64,000 nt of DNA from Owenia fusiformis (taxonomy: Eukaryota > Annelida > Polychaeta > Sabellida > Oweniidae). Under the pieces are notes generated by a model. It did no database searches and was not told where the DNA came from. It worked only from the letters and a program-made list of their open reading frames with translations. Each line of letters begins with the position of its first letter. Within the stretch, counting starts at the first letter, position 1. This document shows positions 44,995 to 58,455 of the stretch, one piece after another. Where the stretch lies: contig CAIIXF020000009.1 of assembly GCA_903813345.2 (NCBI GenBank), forward strand, positions 34,349,259-34,413,258, in the 5' to 3' direction. A program made the translations under genes and the position numbers.

Positions 44995-47371
44995 CGAGTT
45001 GTGCTGTTAATTTTTCAATTAATTATGATTTTTGCAATACTGATTTGCTAATGATCAATTTGTGCTGTTGCCTCCTGCTGAGATATCTGTATGACATTAA
45101 TCTGATTTGAAATGGACTGTTTCACTAACACTAGTTCGTTTTTCACAATGGCGTGTTCCACATTCAGGTTTGGGGGGTGTTCCACTTAAACAGTCTCAAT
45201 TTACATTAAAACGAGGCTGAAAGTGTTGCACTTTTGAGTTTGAGGTATTCCACTTGTACAGGAATGTTCCAATTACATATACAGGGTGTTTCATATGTGT
45301 GCACCCCTCCGCCATAAACTCATACATGTAGTAATGCCAACCCTATCATGTTATATATCATTTTGTTCCTTATGGAAAGTTACATATGATCGCAAAGTTT
45401 CAGAGTCCAGGGATGTCCCCGGAAAAAGATAAAATGTATCAAAGTTTGTGGGTATGGGGTCATTTGCATGGGACTTCATACAGAAGTGATGGTTATCCGA
45501 AAATGATATATCCATTGCATGGAGTAAGTAATTTTCTTTGATATAATGAAACATATGAGTGAAAAAATAAATTGTGAAGTAGTCTTAGTGTTTTTATAAA
45601 AAAATAACACGCTCCGTCACAGCTGACAAATTTTTCGATACCAGCCTGTGAATCAATAAGAGATTACAGTTCATATTAGGACAGTATTTGTGGGACAGTA
45701 GGTGGGATGTTATGTCCCTTTAAAAAGTGAATTATCCTGATATCATTTGTATTAATGTAAATGCTTTTGAATCAGATATGGCTCAGTCATTCACACCTCC
45801 AAAAATAGGATGTACAGTGTTACCGATAATTTCATGTTCCTCAGAGACAAGTAAACTCCCTAAAACAGTGTTCTTTGTTCCCAGTAGACAGGTGTCCCAT
45901 ACAGAGAGTATACATTAACACGTAAGACAATGGAAGATATTTGGTTCTTTTAAAGGTGTTTCTTACAAAAGAGCGTTCCAAGACAGGTCTTTAACTATGG
46001 ATTTTGTAATTATTTTATTTTACTATTTTTAAATGTTACAGGAGGGAATATCATGTATTGGCTTTTAATAAGGATTTTGTCATTGAATCATGTATATTTT
46101 TGTCATAGTATAGAATACATTTTAAAACATAACAAACTATTGAAATCAATTCATTTTATATTTCTTTTAAAAATATGTACATATGTACTGTTCTTTTAAT
46201 ACATGTTCTTTATATATAATACAACCCTACATATGGAAGGTACTTGTACAAAACTATACAATCTGTTTTCACAGTCTGCCAGTTTTACACAAACATAATA
46301 ATAATTTCTTTCAGCACAGCCCCATTTAAATGACCCAGCAAATGACCTATATACATGAATGGAAGTTCGATATCCTGGGACTAACACTTAATTAAATGTA
46401 CATAATTGAATAAATTGTATAAAATCTGAATCACATTATAAATATTTAAAGCAATCCAGTACAGATTGAGCAATTTGCATGAATTGTTGGATATTCTTAT
46501 TAATTTGGCACATAATATATGATTGCAATACAATTTGTACATGTATATATTACACACACTGTAAAATTCCTGTGCAACTACGATTTGCCTAAAGTTTAAT
46601 TGTGCAAAGTTCAATAGACTAGATGCAAGTAGAAATATTCTTGATTTTCATCATTTAATATTCATAATTTAGTGATATCACATCTACATGCAAAATTACA
46701 TACATAACTTCGGTTTTAAATTTATTTTTCATAAAATTATGATAAATGGATACTTTTCTTTTCCTAAACAGATAATACATTTTATGATATTTCTTTTACT
46801 GAACACATTTGAAATGCCTCCCATGTGAAAAAATATCAGAAAATCGGCAATTAAGTCTATAGTTGTTGTTCATAATGTATTTTAAGTGACATCTAGCATC
46901 AAATGAATGGAATTACTCATTAGTTTATTCAGTAATGGAATATGCAGTGGCTATGTTGCAGGATAATGAGACATTGTACAGTTGAAGTGTTTTATTGGAT
47001 TTGGATAGAATATTTATGTAAATTTTTTCACTCTCATCCTAACCCAAGACATTACTAGTTGTACAAGATGTGCCGTTGTGTGATCTCCACAAATGCTTTT
47101 CCTTACGAACGATCCTTATGAATGAGATAGCATAGATGACACTTAGGGAAGGGTACACATACATATATGTGTAAGCAATTCGAACATGACTGTATTCACA
47201 CTTGTTATGAACTGTGAACAAAGTCAATATTTCACCCGGCATGTATTTGGCGACACTGCCCCTGGACCTGGTACTACAAGTAATGTGTGATGCCATAACA
47301 GTTGCTGTAGTAATGGGGGGCCATAATGTATATTCGAAAATTTTGGTGACTTTTCATGTTCGAATTGTAAA

Positions 47372-47515
47372 ATAGACCTCAGAGCAGGTATTCGTATATC
47401 AATGAATTCATACCTTAGGGCTAGGCATAACAACTTTCGAACCAGAAAATGTTTGTGCCTAGCCCTGCGGTGTGTATTCATTGATATGTTATTGACACCT
47501 GCTGTGAGCTCTATA
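47372..47515. repeat. 144-bp foldback element
   Basis: Inverted arms of about 60 bp share AGGGCTAGGCA / TGCCTAGCCCT, ATCAATGAAT / ATTCATTGAT and CAGAGCAGGT / ACCTGCTGTG blocks. Confidence 0.7.
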
Positions 47516-48356
47516 TTTCTTAATTTCATTACATAAGAATCTTGAGTGGTAATTCACCTTTAAAAGCAAGAGAAATTAATTTCAATAGGTTTTTTAAAAA
47601 GTGGGAAACTTCACCATTTTATTTAACAATTCCTCATTTCACAGCACTCATACATCTGCAATATGAACATTAAACTGTACACTAAAATATAATGTAAATA
47701 AATGCACCAAATATAAAATAGTTTATATAAATAATAGATACGAGCCCTGATGTTACAATACTGCAGTTATTATGAGGGCCATTCAAATAGTACCATTCCT
47801 TCTCTAGTAAGTTTTGAAATTTTAATATGCAGCATAAGAAAATGACCCATCATACAGGTTGCACAATCCAGAATGAGTACTTGTATAATGTAGAGAAGGA
47901 TTTTTAAAATTGAACAGCCCTCGTATTAACATGCATCATAATAGCACTGACACATACAGAGTTGATTATCTTTTGCACATTGTATGAATATTTGTTCTGA
48001 GTTGAATTGCACTACAGTGTATTAATATTTGAATTTCACCTACAGACTGTCAAGTCAATAATGGATAATTACAATTAACTTAAATTTTTTTCAAGATGGA
48101 GCTAGCAACCAGGATGATTGTAGATGGTAAATAAATAATAAATATCCATTACAAAATATGTCATGGTTTTGAACTTGATTATAGGTGTGTTTATTCTAAA
48201 TATGATTATGACTTCAATTGAGTGAATGCTAGGTATGACCCCATTCATTAATGGCCTTCAATGATGAGTTCCACCTCATGATTTTACCATAGTACCATGC
48301 TTTCAATTGTAAATTCTGCCAGCTTCACTTCTTTTGAACATTTTTTATGGCGCCAT

Positions 48357-51300
48357 CTATTCTTCATCTGTGATCAATTCACGACACATTGCGGAGACTT
48401 TCGGATGAATGAGGAATGATTGTGGATGCACAGTCCTATTTCTATTCACAGTAGATTTATATGACTTTTTAGTGCCCTTTAAATACTCATATTTTGTAAA
48501 AGAATGCCTGAAAAGAAACAATTTTTCATTAGCAGTTGTTATTTTTTTAATTGATATTAACAGATGGCATAAAAATGACATTTCTGTGTTTTTTGCTTTA
48601 GCATAGTAGTAGATATAACTCACTGTTCATTCTACTATGGAAAATCGAATCACACATAACACATAAACAAAAGCAATTAATTTTTAACCAAGATTTTCAT
48701 TCCTACGATTATTTATTACTAGAATCACAGCTATACCTTTAAACACTTTCTTTAATATTTCAACCCCCAAACAAAAACTGATCAAGACTTTCGAGGCTCA
48801 CTTGAATTTCCAACCACTAATCGAGGCAAAAAAATTAATTCAAATTTAACAAACTCGAGAAATACAACCTAAATGAAAAATTAACTGAAAACCTGATATG
48901 AAGAAACATGGAGTATGTTTATTATAAAAAGACAACTCTTACTTCAGTATGAAAGGTGGGTGGCTCATGTCCAAACAGGCCTTGAATGGAGACTCATAAA
49001 AATTCACATCAGATCGGAAGTCAATCTGTGATGCTCCACTCAGGTGGTAATTTGACTCTGCTGTAAACATTGGTGTGGCTATTGTTGTGGTGCCCTTTAT
49101 AGTGAGTGCTCCACTGGAAAAATACATGAAATATTGGTGTGATCAACAGTTAAGAACATGTTCATTTAAACATTGGTGTGATTTGGTTGTGGTACCCTTT
49201 ATAGTGAGAGCTCCACTGGAAAAATACACGAAATATTGGTGTGAACAACAGTTAAGAACATGTAAAATTAAACATTGGTGTGACTTTGTTGTGGTACCCT
49301 TTATAGTGAGAGCTCCAATGGAAAAATACATGAAATATTGGTATGAACAACAGTTAAGAACATGTAAAATTAAACATTGGTGTGACTTTGTTGTGGTACC
49401 CTTTATAGTGAGAGCTCCAATGGAAAAATACATGAAATATTGGTATGAACAACAGTTAAGAACATGTAAAATTAAACATTGGTGTGACTTTGTTGTGGTA
49501 CCCTTTATAGTGAGAGCTCCACTGAAAAAATACACGAAATATTGATGTGAACAACAGTTAAGAACATGTAAAATTAAACATTTGCGTGACTTGGTTGTGG
49601 TACCCTTTATAGTGAGAGCTCCAATGGAAAAATACATGAAATATTGGTATGAACAACAGTTAAGAACATGTAAAATTAAACATTGGTGTGACTTTGTTGT
49701 GGTACCCTTTATAGTGAGAGCTCCACTGAAAAAATACACGAAATATTGGTGTGAACAACAGTTAAGAACATGTAAAATTAAACATTGGTGTGACTTTGTT
49801 GTGGTACCCTTTATAGTGAGAGCTCCACTAAAAAAATACACGAAATATTGATGTGAACAACAGTTAAGAAAATGTAAAATTAAACATTTGCGTGACTTGG
49901 TTGTGGTACCCTTAATAGTGAGAGCTCCAATGGAAAAATACATGAAATATTGGTATGAACAACAGTTAAGAACATGTAAAATTAAACATTGGTGTGACTT
50001 TGTTGTGGTACCCTTTAATGAGAGCTCCACTGAAAGAATACACGAAATATTGGTGTGAACAACAGTTAAGAACATGTAAAATTAAACATTTGCGTGACTT
50101 GGTTGTGGTGCCCTTTATAGCGAGAGCTCAAACTGGAAAAATACATGAAATATTGGTGTGATCAACAGTTAAGAACATGTACATTTAAACATTAGTGTAC
50201 ATGAAATATTGATGTGATTAATGGTGATGTTAATATACATTAAACATTGGTGTGGCTGTAGAAAGATTCTCCCAAACTTTTGAACACAAATTAGAAATAT
50301 AACAGATATGCTTGTGATCAACAACTAGTCTTAAATGCTTTGAAAAGACGAACAGGACAAAAACAGTGTCTAAGTTATGATTTAAATGGACATTTTATGC
50401 ACCATTTGAAAGCTTAGAAATGAATACAACATACCTGTTTGTAATAACTGACTTTGCGTATCTGTTCCAGAGGCTGATACTGATAGCACCAGAGAGATCC
50501 ATACTAACGACACCCTGGATGTTAAGCTCAACAATGAGACCATTCTGAAGGTGAATCCTATGTACACGGTCATGGAGCATTATTGTAGCCTGAAACATAT
50601 TATTTATTGAATTTGGTTAATAAGACGACAATGGACACTTTTGTTTTGGTGAATAAGACGACAATGGACACTTTTGTTTTGGTGAATAAGACGACAATGG
50701 ACACTTTTGTTTTGGTGAATAAGACAACAATGGACACTTTTGTTTTGGTGAATAAGACGACAATGGACACTTTTGTTTTGGTGAATAAGTCGACAATGAA
50801 CACTTTTGTTTTGGTGAATAAGACGACAATGGACACTTTTGTTTTGGTGAATAAGACGACAATGAACACTTTTGTTTTGGTGAATAAGACGACAATGAAC
50901 ACTTTTGTTTTGGTGAATAAGACGACAATGAATACTTTTGTTTTGGTGAATAAGATGACAATGGACACTCTTGTTTTGGTGAATAAGACGACAATGAACA
51001 CTTTTGTTTTTGGTGAATAAGACAACAATGAACACTTTTGTTTTGGTGAATAAGACGACAATGGACACTTTTGTTTTGATGAATAAGACGACAATGGACA
51101 CTTTTGTTTTGGTGAACAAGACAACAATGGACACTCTTGTTTTGGTGAATAAGACGACAATGGACACTCTTGTTTTGGTGAATAAGACGACAATGGACAC
51201 TTTTGTTTTGGTGAATAAGACGACAATGGACACTTTTGTTTTGGTGAATAAGACGACAATGAACACTTTTGTTTTGGTGAATAAGACGACAATGAACACT

Positions 51301-54300
51301 TTTGTTTTGGTGAATAAGACGACAATGAATACTTTTGTTTTGGTGAATAAGATGACAATGGACACTTTTGTTTTGGTGAATAAGACGACAATGAACACTT
51401 TTGTTTTGGTGAATAAGACGACAATGAACACTTTTGTTTTGGTGAATAAGACGACAATGAACACTTTTGTTTTGGTGAATAAGATGACAACGGACACTTT
51501 TGTTTTGGTGAATAAGACGACAACAGACACTTTTGTTTTGGTGAATAAGACGACAATGGACACTTTTGTTTTGGTGAATAAGACAACAATGGACACTTTT
51601 GTTTTGGTGATTAAGTCGACAATGAACACTTTTGTTTTGGTGAATAAGACGACAATGAACACTTTTGTTTTGGTGAATAAGACGACAATGAACACTTTTG
51701 TTTTGGTGAATAAGACGACAATGAACACTTTTGTTTTGGTGAATAAGATGACAACGGACACTTTTGTTTTGGTGAATAAGACGACAACAGACACTTTTGT
51801 TTTGGTGAATAAGACGACAATGGACACTTTTGTTTTGGTGAATAAGACAACAATGGACACTTTTGTTTTGGTGATTAAGTCGACAATGAACACTTTTGTT
51901 TTGGTGAATAAGACGACAATGAACACTTTTGTTTTGGTGAATAAGACAACAATGAACACTTTTGTTTTGGTGAATAAGACAACAATGAACACTTTTGTTT
52001 TGGTGAATAAGATGACAACGGACACTTTTGTTTTGGTGAATAAGACGACAATGGACACTTTTGTTTTGGTGAATAAGACAACAATGGACACTTTTGTTTT
52101 GGTGAATAAGACGACAATGGACACTTTTGTTTTGGTGAATAAGACAACAATGGACACTTTTGTTTTGGTGATTAAGTCGACAATGAACACTTTTGTTTTG
52201 GTGAATAAGACGACAATGAACACTTTTGTTTTGGTGAATAAGACAACAATGAACACTTTTGTTTTGGTGAATAAGACAACAATGGACACTTTTGTTTTGG
52301 TGATTAAGACGACAATGAACACTTTTGTTTTGATGAATAACTATGATCTACAAATATGTGACGTGGGTTTATACGTTAGATCCAGGGATAAATATTATAA
52401 AAAACAAAACAAAAATATTTTGACACCATTCTGGTTGAATCTGGTTGATCTAAGGTGAGCTCATATCAAACCTGTTAATTCATTAATTTTAAAATATTCT
52501 AAAATTTTCATTTTTCATATTTTGTGAAGAGATGAGCCAAAAATATGAGACAGAGACATGAAGTGAAACATGTTTTGCTAGGCTAGATCTGATTCTACAT
52601 TTAATGGTAAAATTTTTAATTAGTCATAAGTGAATTCATGAACAGGATTTTCAGAATTTGTTAGTGATATAACCCAGATGCCAGAACTGTATGTAGTTTC
52701 ACCACCAGGTGGCTAATTTGGTTACGATAACATGGCAGATATGGTATTTTCATATTACCCTTATGAATCTGATATATCCAGTAAAACAAAATAATATCTG
52801 TCCAATAAAATACAGATATTCCACTTTTGTGATTTTATAACATGGGGTCTAATGGAGAAGATCCCCGACCTAAAAATCATGTTTTCAAAGAATAATAAAT
52901 TTTCAAAGTTGATAAATTTAGATTCCAAATATGATATTACTTTTGACTGAATTTTGAATATTTAATGACTTAAGTCAAAACTATTTCTACTCAGCATTGC
53001 CGTGCTTTAGACATTACCTGTAGTGCAGTGACAGGTTCGGTTGGAGCATTCCATACTGCTGACATCAGCTCACCAGATCCCGTAAAAAATGTCACGGGAG
53101 GCAGCGACACATCCAACATGTCAAGCTGCATTCCCGCACTAGGGTCTAAAACTTCCTGTTCCTCACCCCCTTCTTCGTCAGCTTTGCCAGTGAGTGACTC
53201 GAGCCCTTGGGCAAATATATGGAACTGAAATAAGAATGATTCATAGAGGCCTATTAAATAATGTCACACTGAGGAGGACTGGCTCTTTCACATATCAGAC
53301 CTTAACATTTTGTAACAAGTAAATTCATACTTTATCACATCTCAACTGTCAAAATGTCAAATGATGCTCCTAAAAAAGTTTTTTTAGATAGAATATAATA
53401 TTGACAGATGGCAGTAGTGTTTCTAGCTGGGTTGAATACTTATGCAGGGTAGGAGTATTCTTGATTTATCAATTATTCACCAATTACAGAAGATTGTTGT
53501 ATAGCTCAACTGGCATACAACAAAACACCCATTTTTGTGGTTAAAAGAAAAACATTTTAACATTGTGTCAACGGGTATTTCACTTCAGCTTTTTCATAAA
53601 TCTTAGTCTTTTTATGATTAAATCTAGTCATCTAATCTATTAAATCTCCTTAACACAAGGCAAAACTGATCCATTTACTTACTGTAGTTATTGGAAGGAT
53701 CTGATGGTCGCCAAATGATGTCACTTGGAGAGAACTGCGTCGCATTACACCAGATTTGGCACTCTGAACACTAATTGCATACATAACATGATTGTCTGTG
53801 GTTTCTGGAAAAAGACAAATAATGCATTATCAGCAAGTCAAAATGCTTTACCACAATGTAAAGCATCATTATGAATATGATCACATTACAAATACAAACC
53901 TACACATTTTTATTGGAATAAATTCTATTGCTTTAAAAAGCAAAAACAAATGGAAAAATTGGTGAAATAAGCAATGAACGCAAAACTGGACGATGCAAAG
54001 AAAATGACACAAGTGATGTATTATAGCTTTTGATACTCTATACTTGAGATATAATTGATGTTATCATGCCCTTATGCACTCTGTGATTTCGGACAACTTA
54101 CTGGTCATAAATCCTTTGATTAATGTAGAGTCCCCCCTCTGAGCCATAAGACCATAGTGGTACAGCTTGGGGTCCTTTAATATGCTTAACACCTGAGCCC
54201 TGGAAGGAAACCATTAACAAACATAATGAGAAATACGTAATCATATTTAATGATTTTGAAACAAAACAGTTGAGAAAAACATGTCATATAATGAGAATCA

Positions 54301-55276
54301 AAATTGGGACTATAATGAGGAGAAATACACATTGGACAATACATGTTCTCAAGAAAAGGAGTTCAAACGGCAAAAGGTCCGATACAGTTTTTTTTACCAA
54401 TGGATAATTTCTCCACAATATAAAAATGTTAACCTAAAAAAACTTGTGAAAAGCATAAAAAAGAATCCAGGAGGTTATAGAACCTTTGGAAAATCATAAA
54501 TGATCTAAATTGATTGGTGTAACCATAGATATAATGATGTCATACTAAGAGAGCAACGGATTTTAGGATTTCGTAACTTTTATAAAGTTTCTGTTAATGG
54601 CCTCCAGGGGTTCATTACATTACTTTTCTTGCTATGACATCATCATGTCATCATTTCCATGGGTACAATAATTAATTAATCTAACCCTTTTACTGTACTA
54701 AATATTTTTGTAATGGCCCCAGATTTTTATTTTGGAGCACATGCTTTTTGTTCTTATGATGTAAGCTTCGTGTATCCAACTTATAAATATACAAATTCAA
54801 TGAGGGAACAAACCAATTTTCAAGCTTATGTTTTTTTGTTTCAATGATATAAGCTTTGTCTATCTAAATAATAAAAATACAAATTGAAAGATGGACCAAA
54901 CTTATTTTCAAGCACATATGTTTTGTTCCAATGATGCAAGTTTCATCTATCCAATTAATAAAAAAATTCAATGATGAGAAAAATTTATTTTCAAGCAAAT
55001 GTTTTTAATAAAAATACAGATTAAAAAGAGACTAGTGTAGTAATTTTCATCCTCTAATTACCTTATTTGGGCATCGGTTTTCATCACATCGTTAATAGCT
55101 GCAACAATATAAGTGGAGAATTCATGTTCTGTCTGGTCACTTGCTGTGAGGATGACATTACGCAGAAAATGAGTTGTAGGCTTCAGAGTAAGAAGAAGTT
55201 GCAATGCCTCAGCACGTACAGTTGTGTCGTAATTTCTTTTATTTTGGTTGAAGATCCTTTTTAATGTTTTTTCAAT
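48357..55276 (-). CDS. MTTP: Microsomal triglyceride transfer protein, C-terminal seven exons (372 aa; 5' exons not found)
   Basis: Exons in transcript order are 55062-55276, 54102-54199, 53683-53804, 53018-53224, 50435-50589, 48943-49113 and 48357-48507 (stop TAG at 48357-48359). All phases agree and give 372 residues. The first exon reads like the helical domain of MTTP (VRAEALQLLLTLKPTTHF). The fourth has the family hallmark of an AQGLESL segment, an acidic insert and LPPVTFFTG. The fifth has DLSGAISISLWNR, and the sixth a PFKACLDM segment with the conserved Cys. The end carries a late Cys (AMCRELI). In animals MTTP pairs with protein disulfide isomerase in the ER lumen and moves triglyceride and phospholipid onto nascent apoB-like lipoproteins. 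Full-length MTTP is near 890 residues, so about 510 residues should be encoded upstream of 55276. I could not recognise those exons in 58456-64000. Introns hold three big minisatellites. Confidence 0.92.
49114..50190. repeat. About 103-bp minisatellite made of the MTTP penultimate-exon acceptor and exon start (10 copies)
   Basis: Each unit repeats about 49 bp of the exon at 48943-49113 (TTGTGGTACCCTTTATAGTG and GAGCTCCACTGG) plus its upstream intron (AAAAATACATGAAATATTGG, ACAACAGTTAAGAACATG). The exon itself reads TGTGGTGCCCTTTATAGTG. In gene sense, six of ten units still have TTTTCCAG-, TTTTTCAG- or TTTTTAG-type acceptors; four have AG changed to AT. A 310-codon minus-strand open frame (49143-50075) runs through it. 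Confidence 0.9.
50612..52335. repeat. 33-bp minisatellite (about 52 copies) in the MTTP intron after 53018
   Basis: The unit is GACGACAATGGACACTTTTG then TTTTGGTGAATAA. Because 33 is a multiple of 3 and the unit lacks stops in several frames, both strands carry very long open frames (50604-52322 minus, 51004-52458 plus). These are periodic and not protein genes. One edge lies 23 bp from the acceptor at 50589. A higher-order period of 264 bp is visible. Confidence 0.97.
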
Positions 55277-55384
55277 CTGAAAATAAAAAGTCAAATAAAA
55301 AAGTTAAAAAATCTGAATAAAACATGAATATCTGTGTTTCTGATTGTCTTTGTTTCTGATATCTCAGATTATTGAACTTATCAA

Positions 55385-58300
55385 ACTTATCAGACTTAAG
55401 TGTACATTGATTTATTAAATTTAGTGTACCTTGAGAGAACTGACTTAAGTGTACATTGATTTATCAAACTTAGTGTACCTAATAGTCTTAAGTGTACATT
55501 GATTTATCAAACTTAGTGTACCTAACAGACTTAAGTGTACATTGATTTATCAAACTTAGTGTACCTAACAGACTTAAGTGTACATTGATTTATCAAACTT
55601 GTGTACCTTGAGAGAACAGACTTAAGTGTACATTGATTTATCAAACTTGTGTACCTTGAGAGAACAGACTTAAGTGCACATTGATTTATCAAATTTATGT
55701 ACCTTGAGAGAACAGACTTAAGTGTACATTGATTTATCAAACTTGGGTACCTTGAGAGAACAGACTTAAGTGTACATTGATTTATCAAACTTAGTGTACC
55801 TAACAGACTTAAGTGCACATTGATTTATCAAACTTGTGTACCTTGAGAGAACAGACTTAAGTGCACATTGATTTATCAAACTTAGTGTACCTAACAGACT
55901 TAAGTGTACATTGATTTATCAAACTTAGTGTACCTAACAGACTTAAGTGTACATTGATTTATCAAACTTAGTGTACCTAACAGACTTAAGTGTACATTGA
56001 TTTATCAAACTTAGTGTACCTAACAGACTTAAGTGTACATTGATTTATCAAACTTAGTGTACCTAACAGACTTAAGTGTACATTGATTTATCAAACTTGT
56101 GTACCTTGAGAGAACAGACTTAAGTGCACATTGATTTATCAAACTTGTGTACCTTGAGAGAACAGACTTAAGTGTACATTGATTTATCAAACATGTGTAC
56201 CTTGAGAGAACAGACTTAAGTGTACATTGATTTATCAAACTTGTGTACCTTGAGAGAACAGACTTAAGTGCACATTGATTTATCAAACTTGTGTACCTTG
56301 AGAGAACAGACTTAAGTGTACATTGATTTATCAAACTTGTGTACCTTGAGAGAACAGACTTAAGTGTACATTGATTTATCAAACTTAGTTTACCTTGAGA
56401 GAACAGACTTAAGTGTACATTGATTTATCAAACTTAGTTTACCTTGAGAGAACAGACTTAAGTGTACATTGATTTATCAAACTTGGTGTACCTTGAGAGA
56501 ACAGACTTAAGTGTACATTGATTTATCAAACTTGTGTACCTTGAGAGAACAGACTTAAGTGTACATTGATTTATCAAACTTGTGTACCTTGACAGAACAG
56601 ACTTAAGTGTACATTGATTTATCAAACTTGTGTACCTTGAGAGAACAGACTTAAGTGTACATTGATTTATCAAACTTGTGTACCTTGACAGAACAGACTT
56701 AAGTGTACATTGATTTATCAAACTTAGTGTACTTTGAGAGAACAGACTTAAGTGTACATTGATTTATCAAACTTGGTGTACTTTGAGAGAACCGACTTAA
56801 GTGTACATTGATTTATCAAACTTGTGTACCTTGAGAGAACAGACTTAAGTGTACATTGATTTATCAAACTTGTGTACCTTGACAGAACAGACTTAAGTGT
56901 ACATTGATTTATCAAACTTGTGTACCTTGAGAGAACAGACTTAAGTGTACATTGATTTATCAAACTTGTGTACCTTGACAGAACAGACTTAAGTGTACAT
57001 TGATTTATCAAACTTAGTGTACCTTGAGAGAACAGACTTAAGTGTACATTGATTTATCAAACGTGTGTACCTTGAGAGAACAGACTTAAGTGTACATTGA
57101 TTTATCAAACTTGTGTACCTTGAGAGAACAGACTTAAGTGTACATTGATTTATAAAACTTGTGTACCTTGAGAGAACAAACTTAAGTGTACATTGATTTA
57201 TCAAACTTAGTGTACCTTGAGAGAACAGACTTGAGTGTACATTGATTTATCAAACTTGGTGTACCTTGAGAGAACAGACTTAAGTGTACATTGATTTATC
57301 AAACTTGGTGTACCTTGAGTGAACAGACTTAAGTGTACATTGATTTATCAAACTTGTGTACCTTGAGAGAACAAACTTAAGTGTACATTGATTTATCAAA
57401 CTTAGTTTACCTTGAGAGAACAGACTTAAGTGTACATTGATTTATCAAACTTGTGTAGCTTGAGAGAACAGACTTAAGTGTACATTGATTTATCAAACTT
57501 GTGTACCTTGAGAGAACAGACTTAAGTGTACATTGATTTATCAAAGTTAGTGCACCTTGAGAGAACAGACTTAAGTGTACATTGATTTATCAAACTTAGT
57601 GTACCTAACAGACTTAAGTGTACATTGATTTATCAAACTTAGTGTACCTAACAGACTTAAGTGTACATTGATTTATCAAACTTGTGTACCTTGAGAGAAC
57701 AGACTTAAGTGTACATTGATTTATAAAACTTGTGTACCTTGAGAGAACAAACTTAAGTGTACATTGATTTATCAAACTTGTGTACCTTGAATCACCAAAC
57801 TAAGTGTAACTTAAGTCACCAAACCCAGTGTATATTGAGTTTCCGAACTAAGAGTAAGTGAACCTTGATTTACCAAACTTGTGTACCTTAAGTAAACAAA
57901 CTAAATGTGTCTTGAGTACCAAACTTAGTCTAACTTGAGTAACCAAACCAAAGTGTATCTTGATTTACCAAACTAAGTGTCCCTTGAGTACCAAACTAAG
58001 TGTCCCTTGAGTTACCAAACTTTGTGTAACTTGAGTGATCAAACTTAGAGTATCCTGAGCAACCAAACTAATTGTACCTTAACAACCAAAGTTAGTGAAT
58101 CTTGAATCACCAAACTAAGTGTACCTTGAGTTACCAAACTTAGTGTACCTTGAGTTACCAAACTTAGTGTACCTTGAGTTACCAAACTTAGTGTACCTTG
58201 AGTCACTAAACTAAGTGTACCTTGAGTTACCAAACTTAGTGTACCTTGAGTTACCAAACTTAGTGTACCTTGAGTCACTAAACTAAGTGTACCTTGAGTT

Positions 58301-58455
58301 ACCAAACTTAGTGTACCTTGAGTTACCAAACTAAGTGTACCTTGAGGGAACAAACTTAAGTGTACATACCTTAATAACCAAAGTGATGTATCTTGAGTCA
58401 CCAAACTAAGTGTACCTTGAGAGAACAAAACTAAGTGTACCTTTGAGTTACCAAA
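55385..58455. repeat. 48-bp minisatellite (about 50 copies) grading into a 24-36 bp array
   Basis: The main unit is GACTTAAGTGTACATTGATT, TATCAAACTTGTGTACCTTG, AGAGAACA (48 bp). It is interleaved with a 43-bp variant ending AGTGTACCTAACA. From about 57790 to 58455 the units shorten to AAACTTAGTGTACCTTGAGT-type repeats without the TACATTGATTTATC half. The array starts about 110 bp from the MTTP acceptor at 55276. Confidence 0.95.

Larger units (their letters stand above)
41788..48356. other. Intergenic region between MMD (5' side) and MTTP (3' side)
   Basis: Both neighbouring genes point left, so this holds the MMD promoter at its left edge and the MTTP 3' UTR at its right edge. A minus-strand AATAAA (plus TTTATT) at 47618-47623 could end MTTP about 740 bases after its stop. 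Apart from the hairpins listed separately, and a possible small element at about 45283-45560 with GTTTCATATG-type ends, I see no gene. Short open frames here have no recognisable content. Confidence 0.4.

Noticed and set aside
49143-50075. 310-codon minus-strand open frame
   Set aside because: It runs through the 103-bp array copied from the MTTP exon boundary; it is a repeat by-product rather than an independent gene.
50604-52458. Very long open frames (572 codons minus, 484 codons plus) with KTKVSIVVLFT and VNKTTMDTFVL repeats
   Set aside because: Both arise from a stop-free 33-bp minisatellite in an MTTP intron. The translations are strictly periodic and open on both strands, with no start context or domain.
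55531-57204. Frames with INQCTLKSVLSRYTSL repeats
   Set aside because: Translations of the 48-bp array; no start context or composition of a real protein.
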